Below are positions 1 to 5,534 of a stretch of DNA of 6,687 nucleotides, piece by piece. Every line of letters starts with the position of its first letter. Positions within the stretch are counted from its first letter, which is position 1. The DNA is from Desulfobacterales bacterium (GTDB lineage: Bacteria > Desulfobacterota > Desulfobacteria > Desulfobacterales > Desulfosalsimonadaceae): contig JAGYOT010000105.1 of NCBI GenBank assembly GCA_018399455.1, positions 1 through 6,687 on the forward strand, in the 5' to 3' direction. Below the pieces are notes generated by a model. It saw only the letters and a list, made by a program, of their open reading frames with translations. It had not been told where the DNA came from and made no database searches. The position numbers and the translations under genes are program-made.

Positions 1-110
1 GTGTAGGTCGCAGGAGATGGCGGGAAACCGTCGTCCAATAGATGAATGATCGTTGTCCGCCTCGGGGCAACCTGATGGCGGAAACAGAATTCGGCTTACA
101 GGCCGCCGCT
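1..110 (+). ncRNA. rnpB: RNase P RNA, 3' part (5' end outside window)
   Basis: This is the catalytic RNA of ribonuclease P, which removes 5' leaders from pre-tRNAs. The sequence shows the conserved 3' core of bacterial RNase P RNA. A hairpin with a GAAA tetraloop (arms 17-23 and 28-34) is followed by TAGATGAATGAT (39-50), a variable stem region at 52-81 (for example 52-58 with 65-71), and then ACAGAATTCGGCTTACAGG (84-102). The E. coli RNA has the same order of blocks: GATGAATGA, a short stem, then ACAGAACCCGGCTTAT. The ACAGAA block is the 3' strand of the core P4 helix in the family. Only the last quarter or so is present. The 3' end is an estimate placed just after the segment expected to pair with the missing 5' end. 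No ORF fits here. I am confident of the family and unsure of the exact end. Confidence 0.88.
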
Positions 111-123
111 GGCCGTATTTTTT
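98..123 (+). terminator. Probable intrinsic terminator of rnpB
   Basis: GGCC at 101-104 can pair with GGCC at 111-114 around a six-base loop. A98-T116 and C99-G115 extend the stem with A100 bulged. An uninterrupted run of six T (118-123) follows one base later. The stem is short, so this is a modest terminator. It overlaps the 3' end of the mature RNA, where the same bases would otherwise pair with the 5' end of RNase P RNA. Confidence 0.5.
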
Positions 124-163
124 GATTGGTATCTGACTTGGAAATTTTGGAAAAGGATAATTC

Positions 164-925
164 ATGCTGCAGATAGAAGATCTTGTCGTCGAGATTGATG
201 GAAGACGAATTCTGGACCGGATCAACATGGAGATCCCGGAGGGGGAAACCCATATCCTGTTCGGGCCCAACGGCTCGGGTAAAACCTCTCTGATGATGAC
301 CATTATGGGTTTTTCCGGATACCCGGTCACTAGTGGCCGTATTGTTTTCAAGGGCGAGGATATTACGTACATGCCCATTCATGAGCGGGCGCAGCTGGGC
401 ATCGGGGTTTCCTTTCAGCGGCCGCCGACGATTTCAGGCCTTAAGACAAGGGATTTGGTGGGCTTGTGCAGCCGCGGCCGGGATGTTGACGTCGGGGCTC
501 TGGCCGAGCAGTTGAATTTCGTCCCTTTTCTGGACCGGGATGTGAACCGAAATCTCTCCGGCGGCGAAATCAAACGTTCGGAACTGCTTCAGCTAATGGC
601 GCAGCAGCCGGAGCTGGTGCTTCTCGATGAGCCCGAATCGGGGGTGGATCTCGAAAATATCGTCCTTCTGGGAGATGTTGTCAATACGCTGCTGGAGCGG
701 GGTGTGAAGTGCCCCCGAAGCCTCCGGGAGCACTCGCACCTGAAGAAACGGACCAAGTCGGCGCTGGTGATTACCCATACCGGCCATATCCTGGACTATA
801 TCACTGCGGACCAGGGCCAGGTGTTATACAACGGCCATCTTTGCTGCATGCGAAATGCCCGGGAGATTTTAAAATGGATACGTGAATACGGTTATGAGGA
901 GTGCATTCGATGCGCAGCAGATTAG
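164..925 (+). CDS. sufC: SufC-type Fe-S cluster assembly ATPase
   Basis: Cytosolic ABC-class ATPase (253 aa) that works with a SufB/SufD scaffold to build Fe-S clusters; it is not a transporter. Visible motifs are Walker A GPNGSGKTS (34-42, Lys40), Q-loop Gln85 in SFQRPP, signature LSGGE (131-135), Walker B LVLLDEPESGVD (151-162, catalytic Glu156) and switch His205 in ITHTGHILDY. GEIKRSELLQL and DEPESGVDLEN are typical of SufC. The length is close to E. coli SufC (248 aa). The start ATG has AAAGGA (152-157) six bases upstream. Two oddities stand out. A basic linker with Cys183 (about 179-198) sits between the D-loop helix and the His switch. The C-terminus also carries a Cys-x-x-Cys pair (Cys247, Cys250). 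The gene overlaps the next one by 16 nt. With only one SufB/D partner and no SufS, SufE or SufU nearby, it resembles the minimal two-gene SMS form. Confidence 0.95.
   Translation: MLQIEDLVVEIDGRRILDRINMEIPEGETHILFGPNGSGKTSLMMTIMGFSGYPVTSGRIVFKGEDITYMPIHERAQLGIGVSFQRPPTISGLKTRDLVGLCSRGRDVDVGALAEQLNFVPFLDRDVNRNLSGGEIKRSELLQLMAQQPELVLLDEPESGVDLENIVLLGDVVNTLLERGVKCPRSLREHSHLKKRTKSALVITHTGHILDYITADQGQVLYNGHLCCMRNAREILKWIREYGYEECIRCAAD
896..901 (+). promoter_or_regulatory. Ribosome binding site that sets the sufB start
   Basis: GAGGAG lies inside the end of sufC, eight bases before ATG 910. It would overlap an alternative GTG start at 901, so it favours ATG 910 as the true start. The position implies translational coupling of sufB to sufC. 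Confidence 0.7.
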
Positions 926-2094
926 ATCAGAGCAAGCCGGGGCAGCTGGACCTGTCGCGATACAATAAAACGCCCTCCTCTCATTCATATGTCAGGGACT
1001 TGACGTTAATTGAGGCGAAGGATTCTGAGCGCTGGCTTCATGTCGGGGTGGATGTTTCAGAAAACAACCGGTCCGCCACGTTTATCCAGCAGGATGCCAC
1101 GGTCATCCATGCCAGTGCCGCGGTTAAGGATGTCGAGATAAGTTCGATTTCAGAAGCCCTGGAAGCCAATGAGTGGCTTAAAGACTACATGTGGCGGCAT
1201 CTCAGCCCGGACAGCGACGAATTTACCGTCCATTCCAGCCAGATGCCCTCGGACGGCTATTTCATCCGTTCTCAGCCGGGGGCGAAAATTGCCCAGCCGA
1301 TTCAATCCTGCCTGTATCTGTCGCAAGAGGGCGTCACGCAGAATGTTCACAATATTGTTATCGCCGAGCCCGATTCGGAAATGCATGTAATAACCGGATG
1401 TGCAAAGGCTTCACATGTGAACTCCGCCCTTCACCTGGGGGTGTCGGAGTTTTACGTCAAAAAGGGGGCTACCCTTAATTTCACCATGATCCATGATTGG
1501 GGAGAAGCGGTGGATGTGCGGCCCCGCACTGCGGTCTATGTGGAAGAGGGCGGGGTTATTGTCTCCAACTATATTTCCCTTCGCCCGGTTGGCTCCCTTG
1601 AGATGAATCCGACAACCATCCTTGACGGAAAGGGAGCGGTGGCCCGGTTTAACAGTATACTTGTCGCCACGCACAACAGCTGGCTGGATGTGGGCTCCCG
1701 GGTCTATTTAAACCAGCCGGAAACCCGGGCAGAGATTATTTCCCGCGGCATTACCGCCGGCGGGACGATTATTGCCCGGGGCGAAATGATCGGGAAAGTC
1801 GCCGGTTGCCGGGGACATCTGGAATGCAAGGGATTAATTTTGAACGAAGGCCTGATGCATGCGATTCCGGAACTCCGGGGGTATGTGCCCGGTGTCGACA
1901 TGTCCCACGAAGCGGCCGTGGGTAAAATTGACCAGCGGGAGATCGAGTACCTGATGGCACGCGGATTAGATGAAGACGAAGCGGTTTCAACGATTGTGCG
2001 CGGCTTTCTGAATGTCAATATCGAGGGGCTTCCACCCGGCCTCGCCGCAGAGATCGACAAAACCGTGACGGAAACCCAGGAAGATATGATGTAG
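910..2094 (+). CDS. sufB: SufB/SufD-family Fe-S cluster scaffold protein
   Basis: Scaffold partner of SufC on which Fe-S clusters are built (394 aa from ATG 910). The middle and C-terminal parts show the SufBD beta-helix pattern: NFTMIHDWGE (190-199), YVEEGGVIVSNYISL (210-224), STWLD-like NSWLD (256-260), AEIISRGITAGG (274-285) and ECKGLILNEGLMHAIPEL (305-322). The family end motif is SHEAAVGKID...EYLMARGLDEDEA (332-358). His333-Glu334 match the SufB HEA motif. The position of the E. coli SufB catalytic cysteine (Cys405, context GANCGAH) is here NEGLMH, with no Cys. Remaining cysteines are 134, 164, 300 and 306. The protein is shorter than E. coli SufB (495 aa) because it lacks the long N-terminal region. 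It is the only SufB/D protein here, so it probably forms a homodimer with SufC (inference). I cannot decide firmly between SufB and SufD as a name; in SMS terms it would be SmsB. Confidence 0.9.
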   Translation: MRSRLDQSKPGQLDLSRYNKTPSSHSYVRDLTLIEAKDSERWLHVGVDVSENNRSATFIQQDATVIHASAAVKDVEISSISEALEANEWLKDYMWRHLSPDSDEFTVHSSQMPSDGYFIRSQPGAKIAQPIQSCLYLSQEGVTQNVHNIVIAEPDSEMHVITGCAKASHVNSALHLGVSEFYVKKGATLNFTMIHDWGEAVDVRPRTAVYVEEGGVIVSNYISLRPVGSLEMNPTTILDGKGAVARFNSILVATHNSWLDVGSRVYLNQPETRAEIISRGITAGGTIIARGEMIGKVAGCRGHLECKGLILNEGLMHAIPELRGYVPGVDMSHEAAVGKIDQREIEYLMARGLDEDEAVSTIVRGFLNVNIEGLPPGLAAEIDKTVTETQEDMM

Positions 2095-2101
2095 GCGGGC
2101 A

Positions 2102-3421
2102 ATGGAAGCTCAAACGCCAGAAAACGGTGCATGCGATATTACTTTTGGGGAAAAGGTGCGGTTTTATTCAGCGGATTACCTGAAGTGCTTCATCTACCTT
2201 GTCCAGTTCGAATCTCCTCACAATATTTTCACCAAAAGTTTTTTTTCCAAATTGATCACAACTTCGCATCTGCTTGAGGATTTCCTGGATTTTCACGGTG
2301 CCAAGAATAATTCCCACTGGTACTTCTACAGGGAACTCGCCGCGGCTGTAAGACATTTGGGATTAAGCGGCTACTCCCAGAAGCATATCGTCAACCGGCT
2401 GGTTTTCTATGATATCGACAGCAAAGACGAATTCCGGAAACAGGGGGAGTTTGTCCTTGAATTTATGACCCGCTCCTTGATGAAACTGGCCCCGGTAATT
2501 ATCGAAGAAGCGGCCGGCCTGGAGATCCCCATGCCGGAGACGGCCTATACAACCGAGGATTTTCCGGGAGTTACCACCTCCGAGGTATTGGATTACGACT
2601 TTGAGGATGAGGAAAAGGATCTGCAGCGGAAGCATCTGGTGTGGGTGGCCAACGAGTTTTTGTCAATCGCTGATGATTTTGATACTTACGAGTTCTATGA
2701 AGTTTACAACAAGGAGGAGATCCGGGACCTGGTGCCCAGCCGGGTCAATGAGGTGGAAATCCGCCGTTTTGAAATGCTGGTACATAACCTTCAGTCCTCT
2801 TTTGATACTTATGTGATCCACGGCGGCTACCGCTACGGGAACCGAAGGTTAAAGCAGCTCCGGGCCTATTTTTCCATTATTTTTCATCTGCTTCAGATTA
2901 TGGGCAGGCTTCTGCACTTCTATGAACGGCATCTGATTGAAGTGGGTTACAAGCAGGCCTACAAGATGGCCCGCCAGCGGCTGAGTGCACTGGTGGAGCC
3001 GGACATGCTGCTTGACTGCACCATTAATTTCGGCCTCTATTATGTCAATCACTATTTTTCATCCGGCAGAGAAGCGGCCAGGCAGATATTGAGCGATAAT
3101 GTTGAACGGGATTCCGTCACGGTTAATATTCCCCAGGATTTAGGGTTTCATGCCAGGCCCAGTTTGCTGGTGGCAAAGATTGTGCAGAACTATGGCGGCC
3201 AGGTCGATCTGGTGGTAGACGGCGACCGTTTTGATGCCAGCAGTGTGCTGGATATCCAATGGGCCGGCGGCAAAATCCAGAAGGAAAAAATCAAACAGGT
3301 CGTTTTTGAAGGCGATGCCCGGGCTCTAAATGATATCCGGGTGCTTGCCAGCGTCAATTACGGTGAAGATCGGATGGGTAAAGGCATACCGCTCCCCAAA
3401 AGCCTCCAATACCTGAGATGA
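2102..3421 (+). CDS. Unknown helical domain fused to C-terminal HPr-like phosphocarrier domain
   Basis: 439 aa. The last ~100 residues form a recognisable HPr domain (about 337-418). VTVNIPQDLGFHARPS (339-354) matches the HPr active-site loop, with His350 at the phospho-histidine position and Arg352 at the conserved Arg17 position. DASSVLDIQWAGG (378-390) aligns with the regulatory-serine helix of Gram-positive HPr, placing Ser381 at Ser46. Free HPr is about 85-90 aa, so the ~335-residue N-terminal region is extra. It is rich in aromatic and charged residues, looks mainly alpha-helical, has an acidic stretch (161-174, LDYDFEDEEKD) and no signal peptide or membrane segment. I do not recognise it. 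The protein should be cytosolic. It starts 7 nt after sufB with a weak, G-rich SD (AGGCGGG, 2093-2099), and no other in-frame ATG occurs before residue 122, so the start is secure. It is likely co-transcribed with sufCB. A regulatory rather than sugar-transport role is inference. Confidence 0.85.
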   Translation: MEAQTPENGACDITFGEKVRFYSADYLKCFIYLVQFESPHNIFTKSFFSKLITTSHLLEDFLDFHGAKNNSHWYFYRELAAAVRHLGLSGYSQKHIVNRLVFYDIDSKDEFRKQGEFVLEFMTRSLMKLAPVIIEEAAGLEIPMPETAYTTEDFPGVTTSEVLDYDFEDEEKDLQRKHLVWVANEFLSIADDFDTYEFYEVYNKEEIRDLVPSRVNEVEIRRFEMLVHNLQSSFDTYVIHGGYRYGNRRLKQLRAYFSIIFHLLQIMGRLLHFYERHLIEVGYKQAYKMARQRLSALVEPDMLLDCTINFGLYYVNHYFSSGREAARQILSDNVERDSVTVNIPQDLGFHARPSLLVAKIVQNYGGQVDLVVDGDRFDASSVLDIQWAGGKIQKEKIKQVVFEGDARALNDIRVLASVNYGEDRMGKGIPLPKSLQYLR

Positions 3422-3476
3422 TGTTCATCCATAGATTTTCCTGTTGATCGATGGCCGCCAGACAGCTTATGGATTT

Positions 3477-4190
3477 ATGAACAAGATAGTCGGCATTATT
3501 GTCGCCGGCGGTGACGGTATCCGCATGGCCGCCGGAATTCGCAAACAATACCTTCTGCTGAGCGGTCTGCCTGTTCTCAGCCGAACGCTTCGGGCTATTG
3601 CCGCATCCCCTGAGATTACCGATATTTTCCTGGTTGTTCCGGAAACGGATTTTGACTATTGCCGCAGGCAGGTGATCCCCCTCATTGCCACAAAAGAGCA
3701 CACAAAAAAACCGCTTCAGCTGGTGGCCGGCGGTCCTACCCGCCAGGCATCCGTATTTAACGGCATCAGCGCTGTAGATAGCGATGACGGCGTTGTCTTG
3801 ATCCATGATGGAGTTCGGCCCTTTGTCTCTCCCGGCCGCATTGCTGAATGCATCCGGACAGCGGCGGAGAACGGAGCCTGCAGCCTGGGCCTGCCGGTTT
3901 CGGATACGGTCAAAGAGGTCACAAGGGCCGGTGACGTGATTGACACGCTGGACCGGCAGCGTTTATGGCTCGCTCAGACGCCTCAGGCCTTCGACCTGGT
4001 CTCTATCCGGAAGGCTCACTTACAGGCAAGGCAGGAGGGCTATTCAAGCACGGATGATGCGTCGCTGATAGAGCACACAGGCGGGCGCGTCCGCATGATT
4101 TGCGGCAGTCCATGGAATATCAAGATTACAAGACCGGAGGATTTAAGGCTTGCGGAACTGATACTGGAATTTGATCTTTTCAGTGACTAG
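3477..4190 (+). CDS. ispD: 2-C-methyl-D-erythritol 4-phosphate cytidylyltransferase
   Basis: Third enzyme of the MEP isoprenoid pathway. It joins CTP and 2-C-methyl-D-erythritol 4-phosphate to give CDP-methylerythritol and pyrophosphate, in the cytosol. It has 237 aa, against about 236 in E. coli. The nucleotide loop IIVAGGDGIRM...RKQY (7-25) keeps Arg16 and Lys23. HDGVRPF (110-116) carries Asp111 and Arg114, SDTVK (142-146) carries Thr144, and TLDRQRLWLAQTPQAF (157-172) carries Arg160 and Thr168. SSTDDASL (190-197) has Thr192 and NIKITRPEDL (214-223) has Lys216. All positions known to matter in E. coli IspD are present, so it should be active. An upstream in-frame TTG at 3444 is rejected because the family begins at MNKIVGIIVA. 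The SD before ATG 3477 is poor. The gene lies 55 nt after the HPr fusion gene with no visible terminator between. ispF, often adjacent to ispD, does not follow. Confidence 0.96.
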   Translation: MNKIVGIIVAGGDGIRMAAGIRKQYLLLSGLPVLSRTLRAIAASPEITDIFLVVPETDFDYCRRQVIPLIATKEHTKKPLQLVAGGPTRQASVFNGISAVDSDDGVVLIHDGVRPFVSPGRIAECIRTAAENGACSLGLPVSDTVKEVTRAGDVIDTLDRQRLWLAQTPQAFDLVSIRKAHLQARQEGYSSTDDASLIEHTGGRVRMICGSPWNIKITRPEDLRLAELILEFDLFSD

Positions 4191-4199
4191 AGTTATAGG
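4171..4199 (+). promoter_or_regulatory. Possible sigma-70-like promoter for the nitroreductase gene
   Basis: TTGATC (4171-4176), a 17-nt spacer and TATAGG (4194-4199), four of six consensus matches in each box. It overlaps the 3' end and stop codon of ispD and lies about 60 bp before the nitroreductase ATG. The match is weak, and such a match can occur by chance. Confidence 0.3.
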
Positions 4200-4259
4200 A
4201 ATAAGTACCGGAACCCGGGAAATCCATTTTTTATTCAATGCGAACCGCAAGGAGGAGTT

Positions 4260-4802
4260 ATGCAGGAAATCATGAACGTAATCAAGGAACGGCGAAGCAT
4301 CAGAAACTATGAAGACAGGGATGTGCCGGATGATAAGCTCCAGACTGTTCTGGAGGCGGTCCAATGGGCGCCGTCCTGGGCCAATACCCAGTGCTGTGAG
4401 GTTATTGTGGTCAGGGACAAGGATGTTAAGGAAAAGCTTAAAGAGGCGATGCCCGGCAGCAATCCGGCTACCAAATCAGTCGGCAAAGCTCCGGTGGTGC
4501 TTGCCCTGTGCGCTAAACTGGGGACTTCCGGGTATTACAAGGAAAAGGTAACAACCAAATTCGGAGACTGGTTCATGTTCGATCTGGGACTGGCCGCCCA
4601 GAACATCTGCCTGGCCGCCCAGGCAATGGGGCTTGGAACCGTAATTATGGGCCTTTTTGATCACGACAAAATAAAGTCGATATTAAATGTCCCCGAAGGG
4701 TATGAACTGGTATCGCTGATCCCCATGGGGTATCCCGCCAAAATTCCATCCGCGCCCAAACGAAAAGCTGTTGAAGAATTCACGCATAAGGACAGTTTCT
4801 AA
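4260..4802 (+). CDS. Nitroreductase-family FMN oxidoreductase
   Basis: A small (180 aa) single-domain flavoprotein of the nitroreductase superfamily. Members bind FMN as dimers and use NAD(P)H to reduce nitro, quinone or other acceptors; the substrate cannot be read from sequence. The N-terminal phosphate-binding motif is RRSIRNYEDRDVP (11-23). APSWANTQ (37-44) is the usual FMN loop, GLGTVIMGLFD (124-134) and IPMGYPA (154-160) are the conserved C-terminal blocks, and PKRKAVEEFTHKD (166-178) is the typical tail. Cys45-Cys46 follow NTQ, where many relatives have Pro-Trp or Cys-Trp. The start ATG is set by AAGGAGG (4249-4255) only 4 nt upstream; ATG 4272 would be too far from it. It lies 69 nt after ispD, so it is either the last gene of that unit or on its own promoter. 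It is probably cytosolic. Confidence 0.93.
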   Translation: MQEIMNVIKERRSIRNYEDRDVPDDKLQTVLEAVQWAPSWANTQCCEVIVVRDKDVKEKLKEAMPGSNPATKSVGKAPVVLALCAKLGTSGYYKEKVTTKFGDWFMFDLGLAAQNICLAAQAMGLGTVIMGLFDHDKIKSILNVPEGYELVSLIPMGYPAKIPSAPKRKAVEEFTHKDSF

Positions 4803-4877
4803 AAAAGCCGGAGTCGGGAGTCACAGAATAAACGATAATCAATTCAGCTATTCCCCCATTCTATGACTCCTGCCTCC
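4801..4877 (-). terminator. Probable intrinsic terminator for the MCE-lipoprotein operon
   Basis: Read on the minus strand, a long imperfect hairpin (arms 4877-4858 and 4829-4810) is followed four bases later by six U (4806-4801), which overlap the stop codon of the convergent nitroreductase gene. On the plus strand no T-tract directly follows the hairpin, so it would terminate leftward transcription best. It may also act partly on rightward transcription. Confidence 0.55.
4810..4877. repeat. Imperfect inverted repeat filling the convergent intergenic gap
   Basis: The 20-nt arms 4810-4829 and 4858-4877 are complementary at 17 of 20 positions around a 28-nt loop. Each arm contains a GGAGTC-type hexamer with a 7-nt period: GGAGTC at 4810 and at 4817 on the plus strand, and GGAGGC followed by GGAGTC on the minus strand. 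The right arm ends flush with the lipoprotein stop codon. It may be a bidirectional terminator or a member of a dispersed palindromic repeat family; only one copy is in the window. Confidence 0.7.
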
Positions 4878-5534
4878 TCAATTCGCGTCTTTCTTCAAAC
4901 CGTCCAGAGTTTCATAAATATCGGCCGTCAATTGCCCTGACAAATCAGCGACCGCCTGACTGGCCGCCTCGACAAATGCGTCCGGCCGGTTCGCAGAGCA
5001 GGGCCGCCGGCATTTGTAGGTTTTTTGAAACACAATCTGTTCTGCGGGATCTCTGGCCCGGGCGTCGATAAAGGTTACATTAACCGCTGCAACCGCTTCC
5101 CACGGGTCTTTTGCGTCGTCCTCATAAAAGGCCTCCAGGCTGCCTGCCAGACGGTGAGTAGAGGCTTCTCCGCCATTTAAAAAAACGCCGCGAACAATGC
5201 CGGCCTGACGCAGGTCACGGGCGAACATCCGGGGCAGCATCCGGTCCAGGGGAGAAATCCATTGATGATAGACATATCTTGAGGTCAAGTGAGGGCCGTC
5301 CTGGAAAACAATCCCTTGCCGGCTGTATAGATCAGAGGATTGAAACGGACAGACACGGATGACATAGGGCAGACCCGCGTGTGGAAAAGAAGGTTCCGGT
5401 GCCGGGTAATTCAGCTGATAATAGCTTGTCTGTGTCTGAGGCGATTTGTGCAGGCTGCAGCCGGACAGCAAGGGCACGGCGCAGAGGATCGCCCACAAGC
5501 AAAAAAGAACCGGATTCAACGAATTTCGGATCAT
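4878..5534 (-). CDS. ABC-type transport auxiliary lipoprotein (PqiC/DUF330-like)
   Basis: 218 aa. The N-terminus is a lipoprotein signal: a hydrophobic stretch (about 8-23) ending in lipobox LLSGC with lipidated Cys26. Ser27 follows, which by the E. coli rule favours the outer membrane. The mature part shows the pattern of the family of lipoproteins that accompany MCE transport systems. This includes YYQLNYPAPEP (38-48) soon after the lipobox, a Val-Arg-Val-type strand IRVCPFQSSDLYSRQG (59-74), YVYHQWISPLDRMLPRMFARDL (87-108) and HRLAGSLEAFYED (127-139). The role inferred from the family is an outer-membrane partner in phospholipid or other lipid movement across the periplasm. The start ATG overlaps the MCE stop by 4 nt (ATGA) and has AGGAG (5541-5545) six bases upstream, so it is translationally coupled. 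The gene is last in its operon and ends at the inverted repeat. Function is moderately sure, substrate unknown. Confidence 0.85.
   Translation of the reverse strand: MIRNSLNPVLFCLWAILCAVPLLSGCSLHKSPQTQTSYYQLNYPAPEPSFPHAGLPYVIRVCPFQSSDLYSRQGIVFQDGPHLTSRYVYHQWISPLDRMLPRMFARDLRQAGIVRGVFLNGGEASTHRLAGSLEAFYEDDAKDPWEAVAAVNVTFIDARARDPAEQIVFQKTYKCRRPCSANRPDAFVEAASQAVADLSGQLTADIYETLDGLKKDAN

Noticed and set aside
124..163. Promoter between rnpB and sufC
   Set aside because: A TTGATT-like -35 exists at 122-127 but nothing like a -10 lies 16-18 bases downstream.
901..909. GTG 901 as the start of sufB
   Set aside because: The GAGGAG ribosome binding site would overlap this codon, while ATG 910 sits at a normal 8-nt spacing.
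1704..2132. 142-codon reverse open frame over sufB
   Set aside because: Antisense shadow of a well-supported gene, low-complexity Pro/Ser/Arg-rich product, no family resemblance.
3427..3474. Inverted repeat ATCCATA / TATGGAT just before the ispD start
   Set aside because: Only 7 bp with a 34-nt gap, no T-tract and an AT-rich stem; likely chance, though it could weakly mask the start region.
3444..3476. TTG 3444 as the start of ispD
   Set aside because: The extra 11 residues are not part of the IspD family start, which begins with MNKIVGIIVAGG at ATG 3477.
3354..3806. 150-codon reverse open frame over the HPr gene end and ispD
   Set aside because: Runs across two real forward genes with no recognisable motif or supporting context.
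4208..4232. CCGG-AAC-CCGG hairpin with a later T-run as an ispD terminator
   Set aside because: The stem is 4 bp with a 3-base loop and the T-run starts 8 bases away, so it does not look like a working intrinsic terminator.
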